Below, piece after piece: positions 18,456 to 26,868 of a stretch of 46,298 nucleotides of DNA. A program made the position numbers and the translations under genes. The first letter of the stretch is position 1. Each line of letters starts with the position of its first letter. Location of the stretch: NCBI GenBank assembly GCA_902534325.1, contig CACAPQ010000019.1, positions 1 to 46,298 on the forward strand, in the 5' to 3' direction. The notes under the pieces were generated by a model. The model ran no database searches, was not told the DNA's origin, and was given only the letters and a program-made list of their open reading frames with translations. This stretch comes from Paracoccaceae bacterium. Its GTDB lineage: Bacteria; Pseudomonadota; Alphaproteobacteria; Rhodobacterales; Rhodobacteraceae.

Positions 18456-20252
18456 TCAGAGTGGTTTTGTCATATTTTTTAACCAAGCTTTTGTTGGAGC
18501 TGTAACGTGGTCTTTTGAACGTTTCCAGCACTGACTGTGATAATTGTTTATCCATTCACGCTCATGTAAATCCAATAAATTATTTAATATTAAACGCCTA
18601 TCTATGGGAACAAAGGTAAGAGTTTCAAATTCTAAAAAAGAGACGTCAGTTTTTAATTCAGAGTTTTTTACCAAAATAAGATTTTCAATTCTAATTCCAA
18701 ATTTTCCTTCTTTGTAAAAGCCTGGTTCATTTGAGACAATCATACCTTCTTTGAATTCGACATCTGAAAATTTTGAAATCCGTTGTGGGCCTTCATGAAC
18801 GCTAAGATAATGCCCCACGCCATGACCTGTTCCATGACCATAATCTTTTCCAATTTGCCATAGAGGTGCTCGTGCGAAAGCATCAATATCTCTGCCGCTT
18901 GTGCCACATGGGAATTTTAATTTTGATATTGCAATTAAGCCTTTTAAAACCCTGGTAAAAGCATTTTTAACCTCCTTACTTTGTATCCCAATTGCTATTG
19001 TCCTGGTAATGTCTGTTGTACCATCGAGATATTGACCTCCGCTATCTACAAGCAGCACATCACCTGTTTTTATTGTTCTACTACTTGAGTAATTAACGCG
19101 ATAATGGGGCAATGCAGCGTTTGGGCCTGAAGCTGCTATAGTATCGAAACTAATTTCTTTAAGATTTTTATCTTTTCTTCGAATATTTTCCAGCTCTATT
19201 ACAGCATCAATTTCGTCAAATTTATTCTCGCTCTGCCTGTCTACCCAGGACAGAAATTCACACATATGAACGGCGTCACGCTTGTGGCATAATCTTGCAT
19301 GTTTCAGTTCAACATGATTTTTGCATGCCTTTGGTAAGATTATGGGATCTTCACCCATAATAAGCTTGCAACCGTTGCTCTGAAGTATTTTGACAGCTGT
19401 GAAGGGAACCGTTGCTTCATCCACAAGTACAGATCCATTTAGTTTAGTTAGAGCGGTCTCAAAACTTTCTAAAGGAGAAACTTTAACAAAGCTTTCCAGA
19501 CCACTGATAGAATTTGATATATTTTTATTTTCGCAAAATAATTTAATCTTTCCTTTGCCGTTGATTATCAAAAATGCATGCAATATTGGATTATGGATTA
19601 CGTCTTTCCCGCGCAAATTAAGAAGCCAAGCGATACTGTCTGGCAATGTGATTACTGCCGCATCAGCTTTTTTGAATTTAATATTTTCTGCAATCTTTTG
19701 ACATTTATCTTTTGCAGTAAGTCCGGCCAACTTAACAGGGTAACTCATTGCTTGGTTCGATACTTTAATGGGACGGGTCAACCAGACTTTATCAATGAGA
19801 TTATCAGACGGCGCAAAACCAATATCTGTGTCCGCAAAAGCTTCACTTAGCGCAACAATTTCCTTGTATGAGTGAAGCCAAGGATCAAATCCAATTTCGC
19901 CCTTCACGATATTTTTCTCAATCCATTGTAAAAAATTCTTTTTATTCCATTGAATCACTTCAAATGGTGATTTTGTTTGTTTTTTAGCTTGGATACTGTA
20001 GCGGCCGTCCACGAATACTCCGGCCCTGTAATTTCCAACAATGCAAATCCCAGCTGATCCTGTAAAACCTGTAAGCCATGACAATCTCTCATCACATGCA
20101 GCAACATATTCCCCCTGATGGACATCAGAACGAGGAACGAGGTAGCCTGATAAACTATTTTTTTTCAGTTCTGCCTGGACCATAGATAATCTGAAAGGGG
20201 TTTCTTCCCTATCGGATGAATCTTCAAAAGATTGAAAGAAAGCTGTTTTCAT
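18456..20252 (-). CDS. Xaa-Pro aminopeptidase, M24B family
   Basis: A cytoplasmic metallopeptidase that removes N-terminal residues in front of proline. At 598 residues it is the long three-domain form (two creatinase-type N-terminal domains plus the pita-bread catalytic domain), like eukaryotic XPNPEP1. Seen: metal ligands Asp403 and Asp414 in VDSGGQYLDGTTDITRT, His477 in GHGTGHGVGH, Glu509 in NEPGF and Glu523 in RIEN, so the active site is intact; the C-terminal FVPIDRRLI and EREWINNYH match the family tail. It begins two bases after the cobT stop and is followed after four bases by the DUF427 gene, so the three are probably cotranscribed. Confidence 0.93.
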   Translation of the reverse strand: MKTAFFQSFEDSSDREETPFRLSMVQAELKKNSLSGYLVPRSDVHQGEYVAACDERLSWLTGFTGSAGICIVGNYRAGVFVDGRYSIQAKKQTKSPFEVIQWNKKNFLQWIEKNIVKGEIGFDPWLHSYKEIVALSEAFADTDIGFAPSDNLIDKVWLTRPIKVSNQAMSYPVKLAGLTAKDKCQKIAENIKFKKADAAVITLPDSIAWLLNLRGKDVIHNPILHAFLIINGKGKIKLFCENKNISNSISGLESFVKVSPLESFETALTKLNGSVLVDEATVPFTAVKILQSNGCKLIMGEDPIILPKACKNHVELKHARLCHKRDAVHMCEFLSWVDRQSENKFDEIDAVIELENIRRKDKNLKEISFDTIAASGPNAALPHYRVNYSSSRTIKTGDVLLVDSGGQYLDGTTDITRTIAIGIQSKEVKNAFTRVLKGLIAISKLKFPCGTSGRDIDAFARAPLWQIGKDYGHGTGHGVGHYLSVHEGPQRISKFSDVEFKEGMIVSNEPGFYKEGKFGIRIENLILVKNSELKTDVSFLEFETLTFVPIDRRLILNNLLDLHEREWINNYHSQCWKRSKDHVTAPTKAWLKNMTKPL

Positions 20253-20254
20253 AT

Positions 20255-22132
20255 TTAGCCAATCTTTTTTAACCCCATTACCCTGGCTCGTACCCTCGGA
20301 TCTGTATCAAACAAAGCTGCTAACTGCTCTGTCATTGCCCCAGCCAGTTGTTCGACGTCGGTAATTGTAACAGCTCTTTCATAATATCTTGTAACATCGT
20401 GACCAATTCCGATAGCAAGCAACTCTACTGCATTTCTACGTTCCACCATGTCTATCACATCTCTAAGATGTTTTTCTAAATAATTTGCAGGATTAACCGA
20501 TAATGTACTATCGTCTACCGGTGCACCATCTGAAATAACCATTAATATTTTTCGCTGTTCAGCTCGCGCTGTCATCCTCCGATGAGCCCATTCCAGGGCT
20601 TCCCCATCAATATTTTCCTTTAGAAGACCTTCTTTCATCATAAGGCCTAAATTGGGGCGAGAGCGTCGCCATGGTGCGTCGGCCCCTTTATAAATAATAT
20701 GCCTAAGATCATTTAAACGACCTGGTTGCTGAGGTCTCCCTTCGTTCAACCAACGCTCTCTAGATTGCCCACCTTTCCAAGCCCTGGTTGTAAAACCAAG
20801 TATTTCAACTTTAACGTTGCATCTCTCAAGTGTTCTTGCAAGGACATCAGCACAAATTGCAGCAATTGAAATTGGTCGCCCCCTCATTGATCCCGAGTTG
20901 TCCAATAGGAGTGTAACGACGGTATCGCGGAATTCTGTATCTTGCTCCATTTTAAAGCTAAGGGGAGTGGTAGGGTTCGCAACAATACGAGCCAGCCTAC
21001 CAGCGTCAAGAATACCCTCTTCTAGATCAAACAACCAGCTCCGGTTCTGTTGGGCTTGAAGTCGTCTTTGCAGTTTGTTTGCCAATCTGCTCACTGCACC
21101 CTTCAATGGCTCTAGTTGTTGATCTAAATATGCTCTTAAGCGCTCCAGCTCTACAGGTTCAGCCAGTTCCTCTGCGTGAACCTCTTCATCATACTCTCTA
21201 GCAAAAACTTTATAATTAGGATCAGCTTCAGAAATCGGCTGAGGTGCCGGAGGTTCGACTGGTGACTCTCCTTCAGGTAATTCTGTTTCCTCAGACATAT
21301 CATCGGAAGCATCATCATCAAGGGAAACACTGGCTTGTCCAGCATCTTGTTGTTCCTCTTGAGATTGTTCTGGATTAGCGTCACTTTCTTCGTCCTGGCT
21401 GTCTTCCTCTCCTGTGCTGTCGGGATTATTTTCCTCGTCAGCATCATCTTGAAATTGCTCTTCGTCCTCATCATCCATATTATCTGGATCGTTACCAAGC
21501 TGATCGCCATAACCAAGATCGGTTATCACTTGGCGGGCAAACTTTGCGAACTGACTTTGATCCTCTAATTGATCTGAAACATTCTCTATCGTTTTTCCCG
21601 CCTGAGTTTCTAGAAAATCGCGCCAAAGATTTAAAACATTTTGAGCTCCTTCCGGTAATTCACGACCTGTTGCTAAACTCCGAATTAAAAAACCAGCTGC
21701 GTCTGACAACGGGGCTTCGGATCTGTCTTTGACATCTCTATATCCCATTCTGTCTGTCTCTGAAGCTATTTTTGCATCAATATTGCCGGCAGTACCTGGC
21801 ATGTCACGGGCTCCCAAAGCTTCGCAACGTGCGGTTTCCATAGCCTCGTAAATCTCTTGAGCAATTCCCCCTTCGGGCACGTAGCGGGCGTGGGTTTTTT
21901 CATTATGGTAGCGATGATATAGTGCAAGAGCATCAGAGGTGCCGCGGGCTATTAAGACTTCTTCACGGCTCATTCTTCGACTTATCTGCGGTAGTCTTAT
22001 GCTATCTCCCGATATACCGGATGGGTCCACAGTGTAATTAACGTTTAATTCGGGATTATTAGCGATCACTTTTGTAGCTTCAGCTAAAGCTTTTTTAAAT
22101 GGATCTGCTGGATTATCAGAATTATTGGCCAT
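20255..22132 (-). CDS. cobT: Aerobic cobaltochelatase subunit CobT
   Basis: CobT works with CobS and CobN to insert cobalt into hydrogenobyrinic diamide in aerobic B12 synthesis. I chose ATG 22132 ([14 protein letters not shown], 625 residues), which matches remembered relatives; a GTG at 22150 would add six residues. Seen: an N-terminal helical domain, a very acidic low-complexity region at about 218-300 rich in D, E and Q, and a C-terminal von Willebrand A domain with the MIDAS motif DNSGS at 411-415. This is the porphyrin-chelatase type and not the phosphoribosyltransferase that shares the CobT name. cobN is not in the window, so B12 synthesis cannot be claimed from this sequence alone. 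Confidence 0.95.
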   Translation of the reverse strand: MANNSDNPADPFKKALAEATKVIANNPELNVNYTVDPSGISGDSIRLPQISRRMSREEVLIARGTSDALALYHRYHNEKTHARYVPEGGIAQEIYEAMETARCEALGARDMPGTAGNIDAKIASETDRMGYRDVKDRSEAPLSDAAGFLIRSLATGRELPEGAQNVLNLWRDFLETQAGKTIENVSDQLEDQSQFAKFARQVITDLGYGDQLGNDPDNMDDEDEEQFQDDADEENNPDSTGEEDSQDEESDANPEQSQEEQQDAGQASVSLDDDASDDMSEETELPEGESPVEPPAPQPISEADPNYKVFAREYDEEVHAEELAEPVELERLRAYLDQQLEPLKGAVSRLANKLQRRLQAQQNRSWLFDLEEGILDAGRLARIVANPTTPLSFKMEQDTEFRDTVVTLLLDNSGSMRGRPISIAAICADVLARTLERCNVKVEILGFTTRAWKGGQSRERWLNEGRPQQPGRLNDLRHIIYKGADAPWRRSRPNLGLMMKEGLLKENIDGEALEWAHRRMTARAEQRKILMVISDGAPVDDSTLSVNPANYLEKHLRDVIDMVERRNAVELLAIGIGHDVTRYYERAVTITDVEQLAGAMTEQLAALFDTDPRVRARVMGLKKIG

Positions 22133-22173
22133 TTTGAAACAGATTCCCACAATAAATTATAAGATCAAATTCT

Positions 22174-23184
22174 TTACAATCTTATCTGGTCATTTTTGCT
22201 AACACTCATCGCGGCTGCGCTTTCTGGTAATTCTTCATCAAAACATCGTTGGTAAAATTCAGCAACGGTTTGCCTTTCTAATTCGTCACATTTATTTAGA
22301 AAAGAGAGTCTGAAAGCATATCCCATACTATGAAAAATTTCAGCATTTTGTGCCCAGTTTATTACAGTCCTGGGGCTCATAACGGTAGATAAGTCACCAT
22401 TCATAAAAGCGGTTCGTGTCAGATCAGCCACTGTTACCATCTGTTTAATTGTTTTTCGTCCGGCATCGGTATTGTAATTTGGTGCCTTTGCCAAAACAAT
22501 CGAAGTTTCGGCCTCTACTGATAAATAGTTTAAAGTAGCTACTAAAGACCACCTATCCATTTGAGCTTGGTTTATTTGTTGAGTTCCATGATATAAACCT
22601 GTTGTATCGCCTAAACCAACTGTATTTGCTGTAGCAAATAGTCTAAAGTTCGGGTTTGGCTGGATTATTTCATTTTGATCCATGAGTGTTAATTTCCCAT
22701 CATGTTCCAAAACCCTCTGAATGACAAACATGACATCCGCTCTACCGGCGTCATATTCGTCAAATACTATTGCAACTGGGTTTCTTAAAGCCCAGGGTAG
22801 AATACCTTCGTGGAATTCAGTGATTTGCACACCATCCCTAAGTTTTATCGCGTCTTTACCTATTAAATCGATACGACTAATATGGCTATCCAAATTAACA
22901 CGAACTGCTGGCCATTTAAGCCTGGCAGCGACTTGCTCAATATGGGTTGACTTCCCAGTTCCGTGGTATCCTTGGATCATAACACGCCTATTGTGTGAAA
23001 AGCCCGCCAAGATGGCTAACGTGGTGTCAGGATCAAATTTATACGTTTTATCAATATCAGGAACTCTGTCAGATTTTTCTTCGAAACCCTTGACCACCAT
23101 ATCAGTTTCTATGCCAAAAGCTTCTCTTACTGAGATTTCTTTATTGGGCTTATTGCTCGCGTCATTCTTGTTATCAGTCATCAT
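22174..23184 (-). CDS. cobS: Aerobic cobaltochelatase subunit CobS
   Basis: CobS is the AAA+ ATPase subunit of aerobic cobaltochelatase, forming a ring with CobT. It has 336 residues. Seen: Walker [10 protein letters not shown] at 72-80, Walker B IVFDEYD at 139-145, a sensor-1-type [14 protein letters not shown] segment, and [14 protein letters not shown]. The N-terminal REAFGI pattern followed by KTYKFDP is typical of CobS. ATG ATG is present at the start, so the first or second may be used. It is the first gene of the minus-strand run and cobT follows after about 41 bp; the promoter should lie in the 179-bp gap shared with msrB. Confidence 0.95.
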   Translation of the reverse strand: MMTDNKNDASNKPNKEISVREAFGIETDMVVKGFEEKSDRVPDIDKTYKFDPDTTLAILAGFSHNRRVMIQGYHGTGKSTHIEQVAARLKWPAVRVNLDSHISRIDLIGKDAIKLRDGVQITEFHEGILPWALRNPVAIVFDEYDAGRADVMFVIQRVLEHDGKLTLMDQNEIIQPNPNFRLFATANTVGLGDTTGLYHGTQQINQAQMDRWSLVATLNYLSVEAETSIVLAKAPNYNTDAGRKTIKQMVTVADLTRTAFMNGDLSTVMSPRTVINWAQNAEIFHSMGYAFRLSFLNKCDELERQTVAEFYQRCFDEELPESAAAMSVSKNDQIRL

Positions 23185-23363
23185 TTAGTCCTTAAAAGCA
23201 CACCGCTCATCAAGTGCAACATATATCGGGATTCCACAAGGGGAAGGAAAAAAATAAATAAACACTATATACAATTTTAAGAAATCATTTTTGTTGTTCA
23301 AATTATTCTGAAAAACAGAGTATTGGGCAAATAAATATTAGAATAATAAGATGGGATTGGAAA
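23185..23363. promoter_or_regulatory. Divergent cobS / msrB promoter region
   Basis: This 179-bp AT-rich gap separates two outward-facing genes and must hold both promoters. By eye I see no B12-box-like conserved motif and no clear operator or hairpin; a purine-rich GGGGAAGGAAAAAAAT stretch at about 23238-23253 is the most distinct feature. Confidence 0.4.
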
Positions 23364-23840
23364 ATGAATCGAAGGAGTTTTTTTAGCAACTCGACTACTG
23401 CAATTTTGGCTGCTTTTATTCCAGCTAAAGTTTTGGCTAAAGAGGCAAAGGTATTTGAAATCACGAGAACTAAGCGTGAATGGAAAGCGTTACTTTCTGA
23501 CTTAGAATATAAAGTTATGCGAAAACATGGTACCGAGCGGGCCTTTACTTCACCTCTTGATAAACTGTTTGAAGAAGGATTTTATCATTGTAAAGGTTGC
23601 GATTTATCGCTCTATTCCTCTGCCCATAAATATAATTCGGGCACAGGTTGGCCTAGTTTTTGGCAAGCTTTACCCGGAGCAATTGGGACACAAACGGATA
23701 AAAAGTTTTTTATGGTTCGAACAGAGTGTCACTGTAGTAGGTGCGGATCCCATCTAGGCCATATCTTCGATGATGGACCACAGCCAACGGGAAAAAGACA
23801 TTGTATAAATGGTGTGAGTTTGAGTTTTAAAAAAAGTTGA
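23364..23840 (+). CDS. msrB: Peptide-methionine (R)-S-oxide reductase MsrB, Tat-exported
   Basis: MsrB reduces methionine-R-sulfoxide in damaged proteins. The 158-residue protein begins with a twin-arginine signal (NRRSFF at 2-7, then a hydrophobic stretch to about 25), so it should be folded in the cytoplasm and act in the periplasm. Seen: zinc cysteines Cys76/Cys79 and Cys124/Cys127, GTGWPSFW at 93-100, GSHLGHIFDDGPQPTGKRHC ending at the catalytic Cys147, then INGVSLSF where many MsrBs have INSASLRF. Cys122 in ECHC is an extra cysteine that might serve as the resolving thiol. It faces away from cobS and converges on the J-domain gene. Confidence 0.95.
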   Translation: MNRRSFFSNSTTAILAAFIPAKVLAKEAKVFEITRTKREWKALLSDLEYKVMRKHGTERAFTSPLDKLFEEGFYHCKGCDLSLYSSAHKYNSGTGWPSFWQALPGAIGTQTDKKFFMVRTECHCSRCGSHLGHIFDDGPQPTGKRHCINGVSLSFKKS

Positions 23841-23869
23841 TCATAATATTTTACAAAAGATAGATTTTA

Positions 23870-24502
23870 TTATTTAAAGTTTCGACTATCTTTTATCTGG
23901 TCCCAAGCCCAAACAACTTCTTGTAATTGTTCTTCTTGGCTTCTATCTCCGCCGTTCATGTCAGGATGGAGTATTTTTATGAGAGCTTTATAGGCTTTTC
24001 TAACATCGGCTTTGCTCCAGTTATCTTTTGCATCTAGAATTTCAACAGCTCGGCGCTCAGTCGGTGGCAGCCGTCTTGAATTTCCAGCACTAGTACCGTT
24101 CCGACCTGGGTTTTTAGTAGCATTTTCGCCTAGTACTTGATGTGGATCTTCTATACCTAGTCTTGCCCAGGCTCTTGCCTCAGGATCTCTAAAGTCTTTT
24201 GTTTCTCTTTCCCATACTTTGTCTTTTGACATTTGAGCATTCATTTCAGCTTCTGTCTGGTTTGTAAAAAAGTTCCACTTTAAGTTGTATTCACGAACGT
24301 GTTCCTTGCAGAACCAATAAAACTCATCGAGAACATCCGGTGACTTTGGAGCCCGGAATTTACCTGCTTCTTTACATCCTTCATGCTGGCAGGTCTGAAT
24401 AGAAGTCTCAGAACCTCCAGTAAGCCCACGCTTTCCGCGGGGGTTTTTTTTCTTCGCTGAAGAAACAGACATGTCAAAACCGAATGGGTCTGATTTGCTC
24501 AT
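23870..24502 (-). CDS. J-domain (DnaJ-like) protein
   Basis: A 210-residue protein with a C-terminal J domain (about 155-205) that would stimulate a DnaK-type Hsp70. Seen: KADVRKAYKALIKILHPDMN with the essential HPD at 179-181. The N-terminal half has two cysteines in TCQHEGCKEAG plus later FYWFCKEHVREYN, suggesting a small metal-binding element (CxxxxC and CxxH) before the J domain. There is no Gly/Phe or central zinc-finger domain, so it is not DnaJ itself. It is divergent from bolA over 73 bp and near cobS, a neighbourhood I recall in Rhodobacterales; client and role are unknown. Confidence 0.9.
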   Translation of the reverse strand: MSKSDPFGFDMSVSSAKKKNPRGKRGLTGGSETSIQTCQHEGCKEAGKFRAPKSPDVLDEFYWFCKEHVREYNLKWNFFTNQTEAEMNAQMSKDKVWERETKDFRDPEARAWARLGIEDPHQVLGENATKNPGRNGTSAGNSRRLPPTERRAVEILDAKDNWSKADVRKAYKALIKILHPDMNGGDRSQEEQLQEVVWAWDQIKDSRNFK

Positions 24503-24575
24503 TTTAGAACCTTTTTGACTCGAGGTGATTATGATAGACTAATGAAAAATAAAACTGAAGAGGTAAACGAAAAAA

Positions 24576-24833
24576 ATGTCAAAAGCCCAAGCCATGGAAA
24601 CGGCCTTAGAGCAAGTTTTTCAGGAAAGTGAAATTGAGATTGTGAATGATAGTGAGGCTCACCGGGGTCATGGTGGTTATAGTGATGGTGAAACTCACTT
24701 CAAACTAATAATAAAATCACCTAAATTTATTGGGATGTCTCTTCTGCAAAGACATAGGGCCGTTCATGAAGCCTTAGGTCCAGACCTCATAAGCCAAATT
24801 CATGCACTAGAATTACAACTAACTGAAAAGTGA
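24576..24833 (+). CDS. bolA: BolA family protein
   Basis: BolA-family proteins pair with monothiol glutaredoxins in iron-sulfur cluster trafficking and stress response. It has 85 residues, the usual small size. Seen: the pattern IVNDSEAHRGHGG, DGETHFKLIIKSPKF, the helix-turn RHRAVHEALGP and the C-terminal IHALELQL, in the conserved family order with the histidines at HRGH and RHR and IHAL. GAAGAGG lies about 12 bases upstream of the ATG. It is divergent from the J-domain gene and convergent with gatB. Which BolA subtype it is cannot be told by eye. Confidence 0.93.
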   Translation: MSKAQAMETALEQVFQESEIEIVNDSEAHRGHGGYSDGETHFKLIIKSPKFIGMSLLQRHRAVHEALGPDLISQIHALELQLTEK

Positions 24834-24850
24834 AAAAGTACCTCTGTTGG

Positions 24851-26362
24851 TCATAAGTTTAGTTTTTTAGAAACAATTTCGTTTACTGATTTGGGATTGG
24901 CTTTCCCTCCAGTGGCTTTCATAACCTGACCCACAAACCAACCAGCTAGCTTGGGGTTTGTTTTAGCTTTGGCCACTTGGTCAGGGTTGTCATTTATTAC
25001 TTTTTCCACCGACTGTTCTATCGCAGATGTATCAGTCACTTGTTTCATTCCGCGTTTTTCGACTATTTCGTTTGGATCGCCTCCGTCACTGTAGACTATT
25101 TCAAATAATTCTTTTGCAATTTTTCCACTTATGTCTCCACTTTGTATAAGAGATATTATACCCGCAAGTTGATTTGGAGATACTGGACTTTCATTTATCG
25201 AAAGATCATCTTTTTTCAAACGACCAAACAGCTCGTTGATAACCCAATTCGCAGCCAATTTACCCTCACATGAGCTAGCTACTGCCTCAAAGAAATCAGC
25301 AGACTCAAATTCCGCTGTCAAAACACCAGCATCATATTCAGTTAAATTAAAATCATTTATAAAACGTAACTTCTTTTCGTCTGGGAGTTCTGGCAAACTA
25401 GACCGAATGGTCTCAACCCAATTTTGATCAATTTCGAGAGGTAAAAGGTCAGGATCGGGAAAATACCTATAATCATGAGCTTCCTCTTTTGATCGCATAG
25501 ATCGTGTTTCACTTTTATCAGGGTCATACAGGCGAGTTTCTTGTTCCACCTTGCCACCCGCCTCTAAAATTGCAATTTGGCGACGAGCTTCTACTTCTAT
25601 TGCTTGTTGAATAAAACGCATAGAATTCATATTTTTAATCTCGCATCGTATTCCCAAGTGACTGAAATCATTCGTCTGTTGATATTTCTCATATTGGCCT
25701 GGCAGGCAAACGGACACGTTTACGTCAGCTCTTAAGTTACCATTCTGCATATTGCCATCGCAAGTTCCCAAATATCGCATTATTTGTCGTAATTTGCCAA
25801 CGTAGGCTGCAGCCTCCTCCGGTCCCCTAATATCTGGTCGGCTGACAATTTCCATTAAGCATACGCCGGTTCTGTTTAAGTCAACGAATGACATGTTCGG
25901 GTCCATATCATGAATAGATTTTCCAGCATCTTGCTCCATGTGAATTCGCTCGATCCGAACTCGTCTCGCTATACCTGGTTCCATGTCAACGATCACTTCA
26001 CCTTCGCCAACAATCGGATGATATAACTGTGAAATTTGATAGCCTTGCGGTAAATCTGGATAGAAGTAGTTTTTTCGGTCGAAAGCAGACCACAGGTTAA
26101 TTTCAGCTTTTAGACCCAGGCCCGTTTTTACTGCCTGTTCTACACAGAATTCATTAATTACCGGGAGCATTCCAGGCATTGCTGCATCAACGAATGAAAC
26201 ATTTGAATTTGGTTCATTGCCAAATTCTGTAGAAGCCCCTGAAAATAGTTTGGATGCAGAAGCTACCTGTGCGTGTACTTCCATACCTATGACCAGTTCC
26301 CAGTCGAATTTTGCCCCAGAAATTACCTTTGGTTTTGGGCTTTCAAAGCTTAAATCAAGCAT
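24851..26362 (-). CDS. gatB: Asp-tRNA(Asn)/Glu-tRNA(Gln) amidotransferase subunit GatB
   Basis: GatB is the kinase and transamidase subunit of GatCAB, which converts Glu-tRNA(Gln) or Asp-tRNA(Asn) to the amidated forms. It has 503 residues. Seen: [10 protein letters not shown] at 24-33, [18 protein letters not shown] at 95-112, the Glu-rich active-site stretch with [23 protein letters not shown], and a C-terminal YqeY-like tRNA-binding domain ending [17 protein letters not shown]. gatA and gatC are not in the window, so the operon is split here, as is common in alphaproteobacteria. Convergent with bolA after 17 bp. Confidence 0.97.
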   Translation of the reverse strand: MLDLSFESPKPKVISGAKFDWELVIGMEVHAQVASASKLFSGASTEFGNEPNSNVSFVDAAMPGMLPVINEFCVEQAVKTGLGLKAEINLWSAFDRKNYFYPDLPQGYQISQLYHPIVGEGEVIVDMEPGIARRVRIERIHMEQDAGKSIHDMDPNMSFVDLNRTGVCLMEIVSRPDIRGPEEAAAYVGKLRQIMRYLGTCDGNMQNGNLRADVNVSVCLPGQYEKYQQTNDFSHLGIRCEIKNMNSMRFIQQAIEVEARRQIAILEAGGKVEQETRLYDPDKSETRSMRSKEEAHDYRYFPDPDLLPLEIDQNWVETIRSSLPELPDEKKLRFINDFNLTEYDAGVLTAEFESADFFEAVASSCEGKLAANWVINELFGRLKKDDLSINESPVSPNQLAGIISLIQSGDISGKIAKELFEIVYSDGGDPNEIVEKRGMKQVTDTSAIEQSVEKVINDNPDQVAKAKTNPKLAGWFVGQVMKATGGKANPKSVNEIVSKKLNL

Positions 26363-26513
26363 TTTTTTCTCACTTTTCCAAGTTACGTAGGTTTAGCTAA
26401 ATTGGTCAATAGTTTCAATAATGGTAATTCAAAAAACTAAAACTTATATTGTTTAATTGAATTTTTTATCGACGACTTCAATACCGTAAAGCTCTAGGTT
26501 TTTATAAAAATAT

Positions 26514-26864
26514 TTATTCTTGGTAATGTTCTGCTGGCAGTACAATTTTATTATTATTTTGGTCCACTAGCCTTGTTTGGTGAGATAAATCCAACCCTTT
26601 TTTGAATTCAACACTAGAAATATCTGATAAATATAATTGGCCTTTAAACTTTCCGGAAAACCAAGCGATTTTTTTATTTGATATTTTGATTCCAGATTTT
26701 TTATTGCTCCCTATACCAAAAACTAGTGGTAAAACTATAAGGACTAAAAAAATTATGACAAAATTATGAGCAGCAATTAAATATTTTAATGTTAAGATCA
26801 GACCATCATAAAAAATTAATAGTATAAAGGATTTGAAACTTCGTGCGGAATTCTCATATTCCAA
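26514..26864 (-). CDS. Small two-helix membrane protein with PH-like tail, probably frameshifted
   Basis: I do not recognise a named family. The 116-residue frame has two hydrophobic segments (about 12-30 and 34-52) followed by a beta-rich stretch (IKISNKKIAWFSGKF, LYLSDISSVEF, NNNKIVLPAEHY) that looks like bacterial PH-type domains. It starts with TTG four bases after the pepN stop (TAA-AGCC-TTG), with no ribosome site. The frame stops right after AEHYQE, but the +1 frame continues with protein-like sequence YFYKNLELYGIEVVDKK to a stop at 26453, which would complete a C-terminal helix. A one-base frameshift, real or from assembly, is therefore likely. Role unknown; probably cotranscribed with pepN. 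Confidence 0.6.
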   Translation of the reverse strand: MEYENSARSFKSFILLIFYDGLILTLKYLIAAHNFVIIFLVLIVLPLVFGIGSNKKSGIKISNKKIAWFSGKFKGQLYLSDISSVEFKKGLDLSHQTRLVDQNNNKIVLPAEHYQE

Positions 26865-26868
26865 GGCT

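Noticed and set aside
21151..21516. 121-codon minus-strand open frame in the acidic part of cobT
   Set aside because: It is another frame of the Asp/Glu-rich low-complexity region of cobT and has no start signal or recognisable domain.
22721..23188. 155-codon plus-strand open frame opposite cobS
   Set aside because: Antisense to the conserved AAA+ gene; no ribosome site and no family pattern.
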